Positions 9,148 through 17,504 of a DNA stretch of 64,000 nt are shown piece after piece. The notes below the pieces were generated by a model. The model saw nothing but the letters and a program-made list of their open reading frames with translations, had not been told where the DNA came from and ran no database searches. The translations under genes were made by a program, and so were the position numbers. The stretch is taken from positions 1,922,001-1,986,000 of the forward strand of contig NZ_CP109149.1 of the NCBI RefSeq assembly GCF_035920345.1, read 5' to 3'. This DNA is from Nocardia vinacea (lineage in GTDB: Bacteria > Actinomycetota > Actinomycetes > Mycobacteriales > Mycobacteriaceae). How positions within the stretch are numbered: the stretch's first letter is position 1; each line of letters opens with the position of its first letter.

Positions 9148-9981
9148 TCAGGCGACCGCCTCGACACCGACCACAGTTGTGCGGTGCATGAGCCGCCGCG
9201 AGGTCGGCTCGAAGGCGACGGCACGGTGCAACATTCCGGTGTTGTCCCAGACGACCAGGTCACCGCGACGCCACCGATGCCGGTAGGTGAACTCCGGCCG
9301 AGTCGCCCACTCCAGCAGCCGGTTCAGCATCGCACGCCCGTCTTCGATCGGGCGGCCGACGATATGGTCGGCGGTCGCGCCAATCAACAGCGACTTGCGA
9401 CCGCTACGCCGGGTCCACACCAACGGGTGAATCCGGGTGGGGACCCGCACCCACGCGGCCCGCTCGGCATCGGTGGGATCGGGATTCGCGAGCAGTTGCG
9501 CGGCGGTGAAGCTGTGCTGCACCCGTAGACCGTCCAGCTCCGCCTTCTCCTCGGCGGGCAGCGCCTGGTAGGCGAGGAAGGTATCGGCGAAGTCGGTGTC
9601 GCCGCCGGTGTCGTCGACCTCCCGCGCGGCGAGCAGAGTAGCCCGCTGCGGGACCTCGAGGGTGGCGCCGTCGATGTGCCAGTGAAAATTGCCCTTGCGA
9701 TAGGAGGCCAGCATGGCACCGGTTTTCGCCGGGTCGAGAGTGATCGTCTCGATCTCGGCGAGTCGATGCTCGCCGGTGCGCGCGGCTACCGGCTCGCCCA
9801 GGAGACGGGTGAACGCGACCAGATCGTCGTCGGCGATGTGTAGTTCGCGGTAGATCACCACCCCGTATTCGTCCAGGGCCGCCCGGCAGTCGTCGGCGGC
9901 CGCGCGGCCGACCAGATCACGACCCGCGACGCCGTGGAATTCCACGCCGAACGGGTCCAGGGTATTGACGGTGACCGTCAT
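9148..9981 (-). CDS. TauD/TfdA-family Fe(II)/2-oxoglutarate dioxygenase
   Basis: 277 residues. The iron-binding facial triad is visible: H-x-D in NFHWHIDGATLE and the distal His in NTGMLHRAVAF. The 2-oxoglutarate-anchoring Arg lies in SRRLMHRTTVVG. The length fits the family. Such enzymes hydroxylate sulfonates, aryloxyacids, sulfate esters or carboxylates; the substrate here is unknown. It is the first gene of a minus-strand run with the SnoaL-like gene. It is divergent from the TetR-oxidoreductase fusion, and the palindrome in between may control both. Confidence 0.85.
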   Translation of the reverse strand: MTVTVNTLDPFGVEFHGVAGRDLVGRAAADDCRAALDEYGVVIYRELHIADDDLVAFTRLLGEPVAARTGEHRLAEIETITLDPAKTGAMLASYRKGNFHWHIDGATLEVPQRATLLAAREVDDTGGDTDFADTFLAYQALPAEEKAELDGLRVQHSFTAAQLLANPDPTDAERAAWVRVPTRIHPLVWTRRSGRKSLLIGATADHIVGRPIEDGRAMLNRLLEWATRPEFTYRHRWRRGDLVVWDNTGMLHRAVAFEPTSRRLMHRTTVVGVEAVA

Positions 9982-10032
9982 CGTGATCCCTCCTTACTGG
10001 TGGTCTGTACAAAATGACTGTAAGCCAAATTA

Positions 10033-10047
10033 GAGAATGCTATTCTC
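10033..10047. promoter_or_regulatory. perfect 15-bp palindrome, probable TetR operator
   Basis: GAGAATgctATTCTC, with perfect 6-bp arms and a 3-nt spacer, lies between the divergent dioxygenase and TetR-fusion starts (73 nt from the latter). The same spacing and half-site recur three times upstream of each of two gene groups near 59.0 and 60.4 kb. That supports a real operator rather than chance. Binding by the adjacent TetR domain is inferred. Confidence 0.7.
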
Positions 10048-10119
10048 GCTTTTGCGCAAACATACTGGTGTACGTGGGTGGCCGGCACTCAGAGTGTCGG
10101 TGGTATCGGAGGACAGGCG

Positions 10120-11613
10120 ATGGGGTTGCAGCGGGGCGTCGGCTCGCGGGGGTCGCAGGCCCGCACGCAGATCGTGCGGGCGGCAGGCGCACTCATGCGT
10201 GAGCAGGGGTACGCGGCGGTCACCTTCCGCAGTACGGCGACCGAGTCCGGCGTGACGCCGGGGTTGGTCCAGTACTACTTTCCATCACTCGACGAGTTGT
10301 TCATCGCGGTGCTGACAAGGTGGACCGACCGGGCCGTGGCGCGTCTGGCCCGGGCCGCCGAAACCGACCGGCCGTTGCGCGCGGTGTGGGCATACGCCAA
10401 TGACCCGACCGGAACGAAGCTGCTGCTGGAGTTCATGGCGCTGGCCAACCACCGCAAGGCCATCGGACCGGTGATCGGTGAGGGCGGCGAGCGGGTGCGG
10501 CAAACTCTGCGCGCGACGCTCGATCACGCTGTGCGCCGATATCACGTTGCGGGCCACGATATTCCGCCCGCCGCGGCCGCCTTCCTGATGTCGGCCATAC
10601 CCCGGATGCTGCATCTCGAGGAAATGTTCGGCACCCATACCGGCCACGCCGAAACGGTCGAGCTGATCGAGAACCTGCTCGACGAGCTCGAACCGCGCGC
10701 CACGACCATGAAGGCCATCCGCCAGAACAGTTTCGGTGGTCCCGAGGTGCTGGAGACCGTCGATCTGCCGCGGCCGGTGCCACGCACCGGCGAGGTGCTG
10801 CTGCGCATGGCGGCGACCGCGATCAACCCCGTGGACTGGAAACTGCGGACCGGCGCCGTGACACACCTCGGGCCGCCGCCGTTCACCCTCGGGTTCGATA
10901 TCAGCGGCACCGTGATCGAAGCAGGTCCGGGAGTCATCGAATTCGAGCCGGGTGATGAGGTTTTCGGCATGATCTTCGGCCGCACAGGGACCTATTGCGA
11001 GTATGTGGTGGCCCGGGCCGATTCCCTCGCGACCAAGCCACCCCGTCTGGATCACCCGCACGCGGCAGCTTTGCCGACCGCCGGACTGACCGCGTGGCAG
11101 GCGCTGGAACTGGCGCAACTGCGCGGTGGGGAACGGATTCTGGTCCACGCCGCGGCCGGTGGGGTCGGTCACCTCGCCGTGCAGCTCGCGGCGCTGCGCG
11201 GCGCGCAGGTGCTCGGCACCGCCCGTGCCGTCAACCATGATTTCCTGTACTCACTCGGCGCACACACGCTGATCGACTACACGACAACCGATTTCACCAC
11301 CGCCATCGATCCGGTCGACGTCGTGCTCGACCTCGTCGGTGGCGGCTACGGCACCCGCTCGCTGAACGTGCTGCGCCCCGGCGGCCGCTACCTCACCGCC
11401 CAGGACTCCGACGCGGCCGACGACCCGCGCTGCCGCCGCGTGACCGGACGGCCGTCCGCCACCGACCTGGCGATGATCGCCGAGCTGGCCGATGACGGCC
11501 GACTGCGCGTGCACATCGACCGGATCATGTCGCTCACCGATGTCCGCGCCGCCCACCACCTCGCCGAATCCGGCCGCACCCGAGGCAAACTGGTCCTTAC
11601 GCCCTGGTCCTGA
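10120..11613 (+). CDS. TetR repressor fused to zinc-less MDR oxidoreductase
   Basis: 497 residues from the ATG at 10120, which has GGAGG 7 nt upstream. Residues 15-60 form a TetR helix-turn-helix (IVRAAGALMREQGYAAVTFR, then SGVTPGLVQYYFPSLDELF), and the ligand domain runs to about 190. At residue 197 a second protein begins as if with its own start, MKAIRQNSFGGPEVLE. It continues as a quinone-oxidoreductase-like MDR enzyme (INPVDWKLRTG, GFDISGTVIEAGPG) with the NADP Rossmann signature HAAAGGVGHLAVQLAA. The zinc-site cysteines of alcohol dehydrogenases are absent. The two halves are normally separate genes. Here the join is in frame with no stop (LEPRATTMKAIR), so regulator and enzyme are one chain unless internal initiation occurs. 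There is no clear ribosome-binding site before M197. Confidence 0.8.
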   Translation: MGLQRGVGSRGSQARTQIVRAAGALMREQGYAAVTFRSTATESGVTPGLVQYYFPSLDELFIAVLTRWTDRAVARLARAAETDRPLRAVWAYANDPTGTKLLLEFMALANHRKAIGPVIGEGGERVRQTLRATLDHAVRRYHVAGHDIPPAAAAFLMSAIPRMLHLEEMFGTHTGHAETVELIENLLDELEPRATTMKAIRQNSFGGPEVLETVDLPRPVPRTGEVLLRMAATAINPVDWKLRTGAVTHLGPPPFTLGFDISGTVIEAGPGVIEFEPGDEVFGMIFGRTGTYCEYVVARADSLATKPPRLDHPHAAALPTAGLTAWQALELAQLRGGERILVHAAAGGVGHLAVQLAALRGAQVLGTARAVNHDFLYSLGAHTLIDYTTTDFTTAIDPVDVVLDLVGGGYGTRSLNVLRPGGRYLTAQDSDAADDPRCRRVTGRPSATDLAMIAELADDGRLRVHIDRIMSLTDVRAAHHLAESGRTRGKLVLTPWS

Positions 11614-11718
11614 CGCCGCAGATGGACTGGTGAAGTAGCGGTATTGCATCCGTGCAGTGTTCGCCTGTCTGGGGGGCGCTATTGTCCGCTTTGGCGTATT
11701 CCGAAGGGCGATGACTAC

Positions 11719-12016
11719 TGGTCGAATTTCATGGGTTCGTGTGGGGTGCGGTCGCGGCCGAAGTAGGTTTCGTGTTCGTCATCGGTGAGCTCCGTCGCGC
11801 AACGCGGCCGCGACATCGGTGAGCAGGCGGTCCAGAACGGGCACGTCCATGAGAACCATGTGCGCGACGATCCTGTCGTATCGGTGGGCCGGGTCGGGCA
11901 GGCCGAGCGTGAGATCGTGTTGATGGAAGTCGATTTCGGGGTAGTGCGATCGCGCAGTGGTCAACAGAGCCTCGCTGCCGTCGATGCCCGTGGCGCGAGC
12001 TCCGGCCTGTCGCATC
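11719..12016 (-). pseudogene. class I SAM methyltransferase remnant
   Basis: The minus strand reads QAGARATGIDGSEALLTTAR, then the motif II/III region HDLTLGLPDPAHRYDRIVAH and LDRLLTDVAAALR. This is the middle of a class I methyltransferase. The glycine-rich motif I and everything upstream are missing. A frame change near 11790 leads to a short tail ending FGRDRTPHEPMKFDQ. The left part of the gene has been replaced by the MFS piece. Confidence 0.55.
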
Positions 12017-12375
12017 TGTTCGGCGTTCCCGATCGGCGCATTGAACGATCTCGCCATCGGTTTGCACGTCGCCCCCGCCACGGCCGGTCTCCTGCTCACC
12101 GCGTACGCGATCGCGGCCGGGGCGGCGACGCTACCCGCGGTGTGGGCCTCCCGGCAGCTGGACCGGCGCCGCGCCCTCACGGTATCCCTTGTGCTACTGG
12201 CCCTCTCGCAGGTCGCATTTGGTCTGGCTCCGAACTTCACGGCGGCGGCACTGGCACACGGCGTGGCGGCGGTCACACACGGCCTGGTGTGGTCGCAGGT
12301 CCCATGGTAGCGGCACGGTACGCACCGGACGGAGAGCGCGGCCGGGCGACGGCGGCGGTCTTCGCGGGCTCTAGG
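12017..12375 (+). pseudogene. MFS transporter remnant
   Basis: The plus strand encodes GALNDLAIGLHVAPATAGLL, TAYAIAAGAATLPAVWASRQ and LDRRRALTVSLVLLALSQVA, the first transmembrane helices and the A-motif-like loop of a DHA1-type transporter. A frame change at about 12305 continues as VAARYAPDGERGRATAAVFAG. Only about 115 of some 400 residues are present, and the piece abuts the methyltransferase remnant head to head. Confidence 0.6.
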
Positions 12376-12812
12376 CGGGGCGGTCACCGCCCAGGTGGCG
12401 GTCTCCGGCCAATACGCCGGACCGGAACAGAAGTTCTCGTGGCAGACTTCCGGCCGTTCGCTGGTTCAGCCAGCGATGAGCAGGACGATTGCGCCGCCGA
12501 GGACGGCCAAGCGAAACCGGGACACGGCAGAACCTCTCTGTCCTTTGGCGTGTTCGGTCTTCGGAATCAGCACGGATGGCGATGGCGAACCTGATTTGAC
12601 GAGGTCCACAACTGCGTCGACCAGGTCCTCATTGATCGTCACATTGAGATCCTAATCGGTAAGGTCGCGCCGGCTCCCTCGCGACGGCTGGTAGGCACAC
12701 TTAGCCGTCTCTGCCGAGAATCTGACTGGAGCTGCCAACGGTACCGACATGATCCCTAGACCAGCGTTCAATTCGAGCAGTCCCGGATCGAACAACAGGG
12801 AAGGTGGGATCG
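12376..12812. other. intergenic, no gene seen
   Basis: No frame with family resemblance. It contains the leader of the hydrolase gene downstream. Confidence 0.5.
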
Positions 12813-13685
12813 ATGACCGAGTTGATAGCACTAGAAAATGGGCACATCGCGTGCGACGTAATCGGCGAAGGACCGCTGGTGGTGTTGTCGCACGGTATGG
12901 GCACGCTGCGCCAGGACTATCGCGATGTCGCGCCGCGACTGGCGGGCGCTGGATATCGCGTGGTGAACACCGATATGCGCGGGCACGGCGAGTCCAGCAT
13001 GAACTGGCCCTCGGTGGTCGGGGGACCGGCCATCAGCCGCACCGACGTCGCCAATGACCTGCTCGATGTCATCCGGCATTTCGGTGGCCCCGCAGTGATC
13101 GTCGGACACTCGCTGTCCGGTGGGGCTGCCACGATCGCCGCGGCCACGGCACCGGAGTTGGTGTCGGGGATCGTTGAAATCAACCCATTTACGTTGCGGC
13201 AGAGCCTGAACGCGAGCGCGTTGGTCACGGTTGGCCGCTACCGCCGTGGCATGGTGCGGATAGCCACAACGATGTCACTGCACAGCTACCGCGCGTGGCG
13301 CAGCTACCTGAACGTGGCATACCCGATCAAGCCCGACGACTTCGAGCAGTACCTGGAGCAGGTGTTCACCTCGTTGCATCAGCCCGGCCGGATGGCCGAA
13401 TTCATGAAGACAGGGGCGACCACACCGGCCGACGCACACGATCAACTGGCCAACGTCCAGTGCCCGGCGCTGATCATTATGGGCGCAGCAGAACCTGACT
13501 TCGTCGATCCTCGCGCCGAAGGGGAGGCCATCGTGGCGACGATGCCTGCTGGGCTCGGGCGCGTCGTGATGGTGGAGCACGGCGGCCACTACCCGCACTC
13601 CCAGTTCGGCGCCCAGGTCGCCGACTTGATCGTGCCGTTCCTCGCGGAACACGCTCGGCATGTTCAGCCACGGCAGGTTGGCTGA
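12813..13685 (+). CDS. alpha/beta hydrolase
   Basis: 290 residues. The ATG at 12813 follows AGGGAAGG by about 9 nt. The oxyanion strand is VVLSHGMGTLRQDYR, the conserved NTDMRGHGES lies after beta-4, and the nucleophile elbow is VIVGHSLSGGAA. The acid is probably in ALIIMGAAEPDF and the catalytic His in VMVEHGGHYPHSQ. These are features of the epoxide-hydrolase/haloperoxidase-like lineage. The substrate is unknown. The next gene, a GlxA-type regulator on the same strand about 100 nt downstream, could regulate it. Confidence 0.8.
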   Translation: MTELIALENGHIACDVIGEGPLVVLSHGMGTLRQDYRDVAPRLAGAGYRVVNTDMRGHGESSMNWPSVVGGPAISRTDVANDLLDVIRHFGGPAVIVGHSLSGGAATIAAATAPELVSGIVEINPFTLRQSLNASALVTVGRYRRGMVRIATTMSLHSYRAWRSYLNVAYPIKPDDFEQYLEQVFTSLHQPGRMAEFMKTGATTPADAHDQLANVQCPALIIMGAAEPDFVDPRAEGEAIVATMPAGLGRVVMVEHGGHYPHSQFGAQVADLIVPFLAEHARHVQPRQVG

Positions 13686-13787
13686 CCGATGATCCCGCAG
13701 TCGTGCCATGCACTCCTGCGACCGCGTGACCGCCGCAGTCAGAATCTGGCTGTAGCGGTCACGCGCGATTGCGGCAATGATGGACCG

Positions 13788-14786
13788 GTGAGTACACCGC
13801 CCACCTCACCAGCACGGACCGTCGTCTTCGTGCTCTACGACGACTTCCAGTTGATCGAGTTGGCCGGGCCGATCGATGTGTTGGCCATGGTCAACAATGT
13901 TCTCAACAAACCCTTCTATCGGCTGGTGACAGTGTCGCCACAGGGGCGTCCAGTCCGCGCCGCAGGCGGCATCCAGGTAACGGCCGACGACTCGCTGCAT
14001 GCGCTCGCCGACCGGGACGATCCGATCGACACGATGATCGTGGTCGGAGGATTCGGCGCGTTTGCCCCGGCTACCTCGGCGGAAGTCCCTCGCGCGCTGC
14101 CTAAAATTGCTCGGCGCGCGCGTAGGGTGACCTCGGTCTGCGCCGGCGCCCTGCTCCTGGCTGCGGCAGGCCTACTCGACGGATATCGCGCCACGACCCA
14201 CTGGGGCTCGTGCGACCTACTGGCCCAACGGTATCCGCGCGTGACTGTCGAGCCCGACCGGATCTACGTCCACGACCGCAACCGATGGACCTCGGCAGGC
14301 GGCACGGCAGGCATCGACCTCGCCCTGGCGCTGGTCGAAGAAGACTGCGGGGCCGAGGTCGCCCAGCTCATAGCGCGCTTCTTCGTCGTATTCACCAGAC
14401 GCCCTGGCGGGCAAGCACAATTCAGCGCCCAGTTGCGCGCCCAGCCCGCACGCACCCCAGCTATTCGCGCCATCCAACAATGGCTGCCCGATAACCTTCA
14501 CCACGACCTCGGCGTCTCGATGCTCGCGCGACGCGCAGGCATGAGCGACCGCACCTTTGCCCGCACTTTCCGAACCGAAACCGGCTGCACACCAGCGGCT
14601 TTCGTGGAGCACCTGCGAGTCGAGGCGGCACGCAGGCTGCTGGAGACCTCCGACCTGACCATCGACGCCATCGCTCGCGCCGTCGGCTACAGGCACGGCG
14701 AGACACTCCACCGAGTCATCTCCCGGCACCTCGCCACCACCCCCAACACCTACCGACAACACTTCGCCGTCACCGCCCAACATTGA
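13788..14786 (+). CDS. GlxA-type transcriptional regulator (DJ-1/PfpI domain plus AraC HTH)
   Basis: 332 residues from the GTG at 13788. The N-terminal amidase-like DJ-1 domain reads VVFVLYDDFQLIELAGPIDV and has the elbow Cys in VTSVCAGALLLAAAGLLDG, then ATTHWGSCDLLAQRYP and TSAGGTAGIDLALALVEED. The C-terminal AraC helix-turn-helix pair is LGVSMLARRAGMSDRTFARTF and LTIDAIARAVGYRHGETLHR. The long linker and order are typical of GlxA/FtrA regulators. The ligand is unknown. It presumably acts locally, and the preceding hydrolase is the obvious candidate target. Confidence 0.85.
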   Translation: MSTPPTSPARTVVFVLYDDFQLIELAGPIDVLAMVNNVLNKPFYRLVTVSPQGRPVRAAGGIQVTADDSLHALADRDDPIDTMIVVGGFGAFAPATSAEVPRALPKIARRARRVTSVCAGALLLAAAGLLDGYRATTHWGSCDLLAQRYPRVTVEPDRIYVHDRNRWTSAGGTAGIDLALALVEEDCGAEVAQLIARFFVVFTRRPGGQAQFSAQLRAQPARTPAIRAIQQWLPDNLHHDLGVSMLARRAGMSDRTFARTFRTETGCTPAAFVEHLRVEAARRLLETSDLTIDAIARAVGYRHGETLHRVISRHLATTPNTYRQHFAVTAQH

Positions 14787-14789
14787 GCG

Positions 14790-15440
14790 ATGTGCTCGAA
14801 GTGGGGAGTTGGTGCTCGTCCCCGGACTCACCGGGGGGATTCAAGCCCGGAGTTCATCATCGAAGTCCGGGCGCACATCGGCAGCGTGATCGACGAACAG
14901 AACGTCGCCGAGCGACTACTCCACAAACAACTCACCACCGAGCTGCAAGCACTGGACACCCGCGAAGACAACCTGATCGAGCTGGCCGCCGACGCCACCA
15001 CTCCCCAGCCGAAGATCAAAGCCAAACTTCGGGAGATAGCACGCGACCGCCAACGCCTGACCGAGCGGATGACCACCACAACCGAGAACCTCTCCGACAG
15101 CGCCCGACTCATCGAAGTGGCACTCGAACTACTCGAAGACCCCCAAGAGTTATGTCGCCGATGCAACGACCAACAGCGTCGGATGCTCAACCAGACGATC
15201 TTCCACGCGCTGTACATCGACGACGAGCAGATCACCGACCACAGCCTTCGAGAGCCATTCGGCCGCCTCCACGCCATCCAGCACACGCAGCAAACCGAAC
15301 ACCCCACCCCCGCCACAGATGCAAACCCCCGGCCCGCGGAAATCAACAACGCCACCGCTTCACAAAGAAGCGGCGGCGTTGACGTCCTGCTACACGGCAT
15401 CGACTTAGCGCCGTGTTCTAGTAAGCCAAGGTGGAGCTAA
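14790..15440 (+). pseudogene. large serine recombinase C-terminal remnant
   Basis: Only the coiled-coil and C-terminal region of a large serine recombinase remains. A helical stretch (LTTELQALDTREDNLIELAA, TTPQPKIKAKLREIARDRQR, LIEVALELLEDPQELCRR) is followed by MLNQTIFHALYIDDEQITDH. The catalytic resolvase domain and recombinase/zinc-ribbon domains are missing, and the ORF opens in unrelated sequence. Its stop abuts a tmRNA/tRNA 3'-end-like sequence on the other strand. Confidence 0.6.
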
Positions 15441-15477
15441 GGGGACTCGAACCCCTGCCCCCACAGGAGTTCGTGAT
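15431..15477 (-). ncRNA. tmRNA or tRNA 3'-end-like fragment (possible attachment-site scar)
   Basis: On the minus strand, GGGGTTCGAGTCCCC forms a T-arm with a canonical TTCGAGT loop. It is followed by TTAGCTCCA, an acceptor 3' strand matching that of actinobacterial tmRNAs. No matching 5' acceptor strand occurs within tRNA distance, so this is not a complete tRNA. Integrases often duplicate RNA-gene 3' ends, so this may be an attR-like scar. Confidence 0.4.
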
Positions 15478-15610
15478 GTCTCGTGATTCCCACTAGGTCC
15501 CGCTCCTGGGAAGAACGATCCCTCATCCCAAGTGCGCGAACGTTTCTTGGATTATCAGCGTTCCCCTGAAAAATCGACAGTCAGAACCGGTCCCATCCTT
15601 ATAGTGCCCC

Positions 15611-15733
15611 GCCCGGCCACGAACCCACGGCACACCGGACCAGAACCGTCACGCGCTATTTGCCGATGACCAGCAGTTTTCGGTGTTGCAGCAGGTTGGC
15701 GTAGTGGTCGATACCCCTCCGGACACAGACAGT
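15611..15733. repeat. dispersed repeat R1, copy near serine recombinase remnant
   Basis: From the region ACGAACC.ACGGCA to GATACCCCTCCGGACACAG, this matches 35768-35876 over about 110 bp with only a few differences; the central CTATTTGCCGATGACCAGCA is identical. A shorter, more diverged part occurs at about 1908-1960. All three copies lie next to recombinase or AbrB-like debris. Confidence 0.75.
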
Positions 15734-16735
15734 ACGCGAACACGTGGCCGTGGGTTCGTTTCGGCCGTAACTGCGTGGTCGTCGTGGTTGTAGGTTAGTT
15801 TCAGTCCCAGTTCTCGGTATACCTCCAGCTTGTCGCCGGGGTCGGCAGCCCGCAGTATCGCCAGGATTCCACCTAGTGCATCCACCAGTTGACGGATTTC
15901 GTCGCGGCTCATTCGTTGGGCATGGACGGCGTGATTCGTCGCGGCGGTAAGTTGAGCGGCCAGGACGGTCCGTTCGCGGTGTATGTCGCTGCTCCACGCG
16001 GCGACCATAGCGGGGTCCGCACTGGCTTCCAGAGCGGCGCGATGTCTGGCAAGTTTGCGGTCGCATTCGGCGATCGATCGGCGTAGTGGGTCCGATGTCG
16101 CCGTCGCATCGGGTTGAGCAGCCTCCAACTGAGTCAGCGTGTATTCGACCCTTTCGGGTTCGAAAACCTCTGCAAGCCAGTTGTCGATGGGGTCGATAAG
16201 CATGTCTTCTTTCAGAAAGACATTGGTGGGGTGTTCGAGACTGTTGGCGGGCGTATTCCTGTGGATAGCGGCACCGTAGAGGGCCGCGCCGTGGAACCAG
16301 TTTCCCTGCATCTTCGTCCGCAGGTGTCGTGTCTCATGAGGCCCTTGAACGCATAGGGGTGAGTGCGACGGACTACCGCCCGGGGTGATCGTGGGCTTCG
16401 CGATGCGAATCGAGCCTGCACCTGCTCGAAGGTGTCTTTCGTGATGATCGGGTCGTGCACGGGCTGATCGGAATGGACCCAGTCGGTTTTCGCGTTCCAT
16501 GCCAGCCGAGTGTCGTGGCCGAGGGCGACGTCGTCCACGTCGATGAGCGACTCCTGCTTGCGCTGCTTGTTCCACACCTCGTGACCGGTGTAGCGGGGAT
16601 TGCCGAGGATCGCCCGGACAGCACTCTTGGACCAGGCAGCACCCGCCCGATGCGAATTGCGCTTGCGGTCGTGAGCCGAGGGGCACAAGATCTCGTCGAC
16701 TGTCAGGCGCTGCGCAATGGCGAAGATGCCTATAC
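15649..16735 (-). pseudogene. large serine recombinase remnant, frameshifted
   Basis: The recombinase domain starts at about 16733 as GIGIFAIAQRLTVDEILCPS and continues AWSKSAVRAILGNPRYTGHE, WNKQRKQESLIDVDDVALG and DPIITKDTFEQVQARF. Near 16350-16280 the frame changes. The zinc-ribbon/coiled-coil half follows: KMQGNWFHGAALYG, LKEDMLIDPIDNWLAEVFEP and IAECDRKLARHRAALEASAD. The N-terminal catalytic Ser domain is gone. In its place an open frame (about 16740-17061) carries an unrelated, unrecognised segment (QLELRLIAMISLLAHYAADT). The 3' end coincides with dispersed repeat R1. Confidence 0.75.
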
Positions 16736-17061
16736 CCGAGAGGTGTCATGTAGTCGTCGAGAGGGCCACCGATGGGCTGGCAGATGATCGCAGGCACGAA
16801 CGGCACCCCTGGCCTGCTCTGCTCTTCGGTCAGCAGCAGCTGGGCTTGGAGCTGGCATTCGTCGGCACTGTCGGTATCGGCAGCGTAGTGCGCCAGCAGC
16901 GAGATCATGGCGATCAGCCGGAGTTCGAGTTGGTCCTGAGCGATCGGGGTCGGGTGTTCGCCTCGGAAGCGTTCCGGGGCCGTTCCCATTGGTCCGGCAT
17001 ACGTGGTGCAGACGGAGCTGCAACTCATCTCTGCGCCGAAGTACTCGCGGAGCGAGCGCAT

Positions 17062-17481
17062 TCAGCGGGCGTGCCGCCGAGGCCCACGCAGTTCACGCAG
17101 GCTCGGCGCACCGGGCAGCAGATCGGGTAGATCGGGCATTGCTGCCGCGGCAGCCGTGATCGGGGCGATGATCTCCTCATTGCGAACGCGCGCCAGTCGC
17201 GCGGCTTCCTGTCCCGCCTCGGTGACCGAACGTGCGAGTTCCCGGCGACCGGTACCGAAGGCTTTCGGCGCGAACTTTACATCCACCAACACACCCGAAC
17301 CGTCGACTGTGACCTCGACCAGACCATCGGCTGAATTCGTGGTGGATCGCACAGCGGCCAGCTTCTCGCGCACCGCGGTGACGTGCGCGCGTTGTTCGGC
17401 GAGGGTGTCGAGGATGTGGTTGATCTGATTGCGCATCCCCTCACCGGCCGAACACGGTCCGTCGCTCTCCCATTGCTCCAT
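17062..17481 (-). CDS. YbaB/EbfC-family protein
   Basis: 139 residues. The ATG at 17481 has AAGGAGAA about 9 nt upstream. It has the layout of actinobacterial YbaB-like proteins: an N-terminal helix (MRNQINHILDTLAEQRAHVT), a central beta sheet (ADGLVEVTVDGSGVLVDVKF) and a C-terminal helix (ARSVTEAGQEAARLARVRNE). YbaB/EbfC proteins are small dimeric nucleoid- or scaffold-type proteins. In mycobacteria a relative (EspL) sits in ESX loci. It is the last gene of the toxin operon, 23 nt after the candidate immunity gene, so it may be a chaperone or scaffold for secretion of the upstream proteins. Confidence 0.7.
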   Translation of the reverse strand: MEQWESDGPCSAGEGMRNQINHILDTLAEQRAHVTAVREKLAAVRSTTNSADGLVEVTVDGSGVLVDVKFAPKAFGTGRRELARSVTEAGQEAARLARVRNEEIIAPITAAAAAMPDLPDLLPGAPSLRELRGPRRHAR

Positions 17482-17504
17482 CGGTTGCTGTTCTCCTTCG
17501 GTTC

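Noticed and set aside
15431..15510. A complete tRNA gene on the minus strand
   Set aside because: The 3' T-arm and acceptor are present, but no complementary 5' acceptor strand or D/anticodon arms occur at tRNA distance.
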